DNA of 52,604 nucleotides. Origin: Rhodospirillaceae bacterium. Lineage in GTDB: Bacteria > Pseudomonadota > Alphaproteobacteria > Rhodospirillales > JABHCV01. Below the pieces are notes generated by a model. That model was not told where the DNA came from and did not search any database. It worked only from the letters and a program-made list of their open reading frames with translations. Location of the stretch: NCBI GenBank assembly GCA_018662005.1, contig JABJHA010000009.1, forward strand, positions 1-52,604, written 5' to 3'. The position numbers and the translations under genes were made by a program. This document shows positions 51,280-52,604 of the stretch, piece after piece (the stretch's first letter is position 1; each line of letters starts with the position of its first letter).

Positions 51280-52604
51280 ATGACAATGAGAGGAATAACG
51301 TATGTAATTGTATTGATTTCGACATGTGTTCTATCAATCTCAAGTGGTATTGCTCAAAACACAGCACCCAGTCAAGCAGCCAAGGTTTCACTTTCTGGCT
51401 TTGTCAATAATGCTTTGGCATCAATGGGACTTCCGGAAGGAACCAAAATTCCAGGGCTTAGCAATGCCGATGATCTGCAATTGGAAAATGTTACTCAGGT
51501 CAGCTCGAACGTAACCACAGCTAAGGTCTCTATCCGGAAAATCCCGTTTGATATCACAAGTTATAAGCCGACAGGGAAGACGTCTGAGTTAATTGTCATT
51601 GGTGCAGATGGTCTTGAATTACACAAAATCATTCCCGGCCTCGACGGGACTCCTCTTGGCGCATTGGGAAAAATGGAAAGTGCTGCCTTTGTGTATGTGC
51701 CTAAGGAGCTTGCCGGAGTTCAGTTTGGTCTTGCATCAAATTCAGACGGATCTTCACCTGTTCCTCAAATTGTCAAAAATATTCTGGGACCAAATTCTCG
51801 CGGTGTAAATTTAAGTGAGGGTATGAACTTCCTGGCCTCCGCCTCACTACAAAATTTTCCTGGCGAGATTAAAACTCTATTCAGATCTGCTGGTCTTACA
51901 ATAGGCAAAAAAATCATACTCAGCGGCACGGTCAGTCGGAATATATTCAAAAAATCCTTTAATAAAACCCCCATTACCGCAGGCAATACCAATCTGGCCA
52001 GCGCGTCTCAAATGAAAAACAAGATAAATGCCTTGATTGCAGACTACGGCAAGGATTTCCTGTCAGAGCTAAAGATCAGAGGTAATTTACAATCTGACAT
52101 TAAGGCCGGACTGCTGGATATAAAGGATAGCAAGTACGTAATTCAAGGAGCAGAGGAATCAAAGAGTATTTCCTTTGGTATATCAGCTGATACGGCATCC
52201 ATTGCAAAATTGGCTTTTCAGAAAGTCCTGATAAGCTATGACCCTGAAAAAAGACAGGTTATCTCTGAAGGTTCCATTGAGCCTGACACCTTATCAAAAG
52301 TGTTCGATTTTGGCGGTCTCAAACTTGATAAAATTGATCTGGCTTCAGTTAATTCTTCCGGTGATTGGCAGTTCATACTAAATGCTTCCGGAGATTTGAA
52401 TGGAAAACAGATTTCTGCCGTTTTTGAGAATTCAAAATCGAAGGAAAATCAGTTTGAATTACAGGCGACACTAACGGGCGGCACCAAAGGCATTACGGCG
52501 ACAGACGTTGTCGGCCGCAAGGTTCCGGGTTTTGACGAGGTTGCGTTGAGCAAGGTTGTGGTCTCTCGCGGTCGTCTTGTTGCTGATCTTTTGTTTGGCT
52601 CCAA
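51280..52604 (+). CDS. Secreted protein of unknown family, partial
   Basis: Open from ATG 51280 to the window edge (441 codons, no stop). The N-terminus MTMRGITYVIVLISTCVLS, ending SSGIAQ, is a signal peptide. The mature part alternates short hydrophobic and polar stretches, as in beta-rich periplasmic or surface proteins, and has a GLDGTPLGALGKM and a FGGLKLDKIDL segment. I do not recognise a family. It has no visible tie to the recombinase module and may be native chromosome. Confidence 0.7.
   Translation, partial: MTMRGITYVIVLISTCVLSISSGIAQNTAPSQAAKVSLSGFVNNALASMGLPEGTKIPGLSNADDLQLENVTQVSSNVTTAKVSIRKIPFDITSYKPTGKTSELIVIGADGLELHKIIPGLDGTPLGALGKMESAAFVYVPKELAGVQFGLASNSDGSSPVPQIVKNILGPNSRGVNLSEGMNFLASASLQNFPGEIKTLFRSAGLTIGKKIILSGTVSRNIFKKSFNKTPITAGNTNLASASQMKNKINALIADYGKDFLSELKIRGNLQSDIKAGLLDIKDSKYVIQGAEESKSISFGISADTASIAKLAFQKVLISYDPEKRQVISEGSIEPDTLSKVFDFGGLKLDKIDLASVNSSGDWQFILNASGDLNGKQISAVFENSKSKENQFELQATLTGGTKGITATDVVGRKVPGFDEVALSKVVVSRGRLVADLLFGS

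Overview
The window looks like an accessory-rich stretch of an alphaproteobacterial chromosome, probably a marine Rhodospirillales-type organism. This placement is an inference from gene content: a TRAP transporter, SapC, an RHH_4-type ribbon-helix-helix protein, DUF6166, giant FecR-type adhesins and aerobic-style corrinoid C1 genes. No rRNA or tRNA was found to anchor it.

Region 1 (1-1.5 kb) is an IS scar: the tail of an IS3-family transposase, an apparently complete IS6-family element and a truncated second IS6-like transposase. Region 2 (1.5-21.2 kb) is a large corrinoid-dependent methyl-transfer island. It holds an Fsr-like MFS transporter, a DehI-family dehalogenase-like protein, three UroD-fold methyltransferases, a PanB-like protein whose metal ligands are altered, a GntR/FCD regulator, an Fe-S protein, a corrinoid protein, a DUF1638 protein, a MetV-like and a MetF-like protein, a pterin-binding methyltransferase, a RACo-type reductive activator, a DUF6166 protein, a TRAP transporter, a PhyH-type dioxygenase and a membrane fatty-acid-hydroxylase-like protein. 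The likely logic is: substrate methyl group to Co(I)-corrinoid, then to tetrahydrofolate, then oxidation of methyl-THF to methylene-THF, with RACo rescuing oxidised cobalamin. A TGATATATCA-like sequence occurs in four upstream regions and suggests one regulon, probably under the GntR protein. The substrate is unknown.

Region 3 (21.2-44 kb) is an adhesin/secretion locus: TolC, a giant FecR-type surface protein gene and SapC. A 13,069-bp integrative element (23864-36932) splits the giant gene. Removing it, with one copy of a 9-bp core (GACACCCAG), restores a single open frame of about 2260 codons. The element carries a tyrosine integrase, an AlpA-like regulator, a primase-polymerase/Fe-S helicase fusion with a large hairpin inside its gene, a serine resolvase and small phage-like genes. 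It also carries an intact 1550-aa paralogue of the gene it interrupts, next to a 5' fragment of a LivG-type ATPase gene cut at its Walker A codons.

Region 4 (44.6-52.6 kb) holds an RHH protein abutting a response-regulator fragment, then a minus-strand operon of an excisionase-like HTH protein, two tyrosine recombinases sized like Tn554 TnpB and TnpA, and a large serine recombinase. After it come an unknown protein and the start of a secreted protein that runs off the window.
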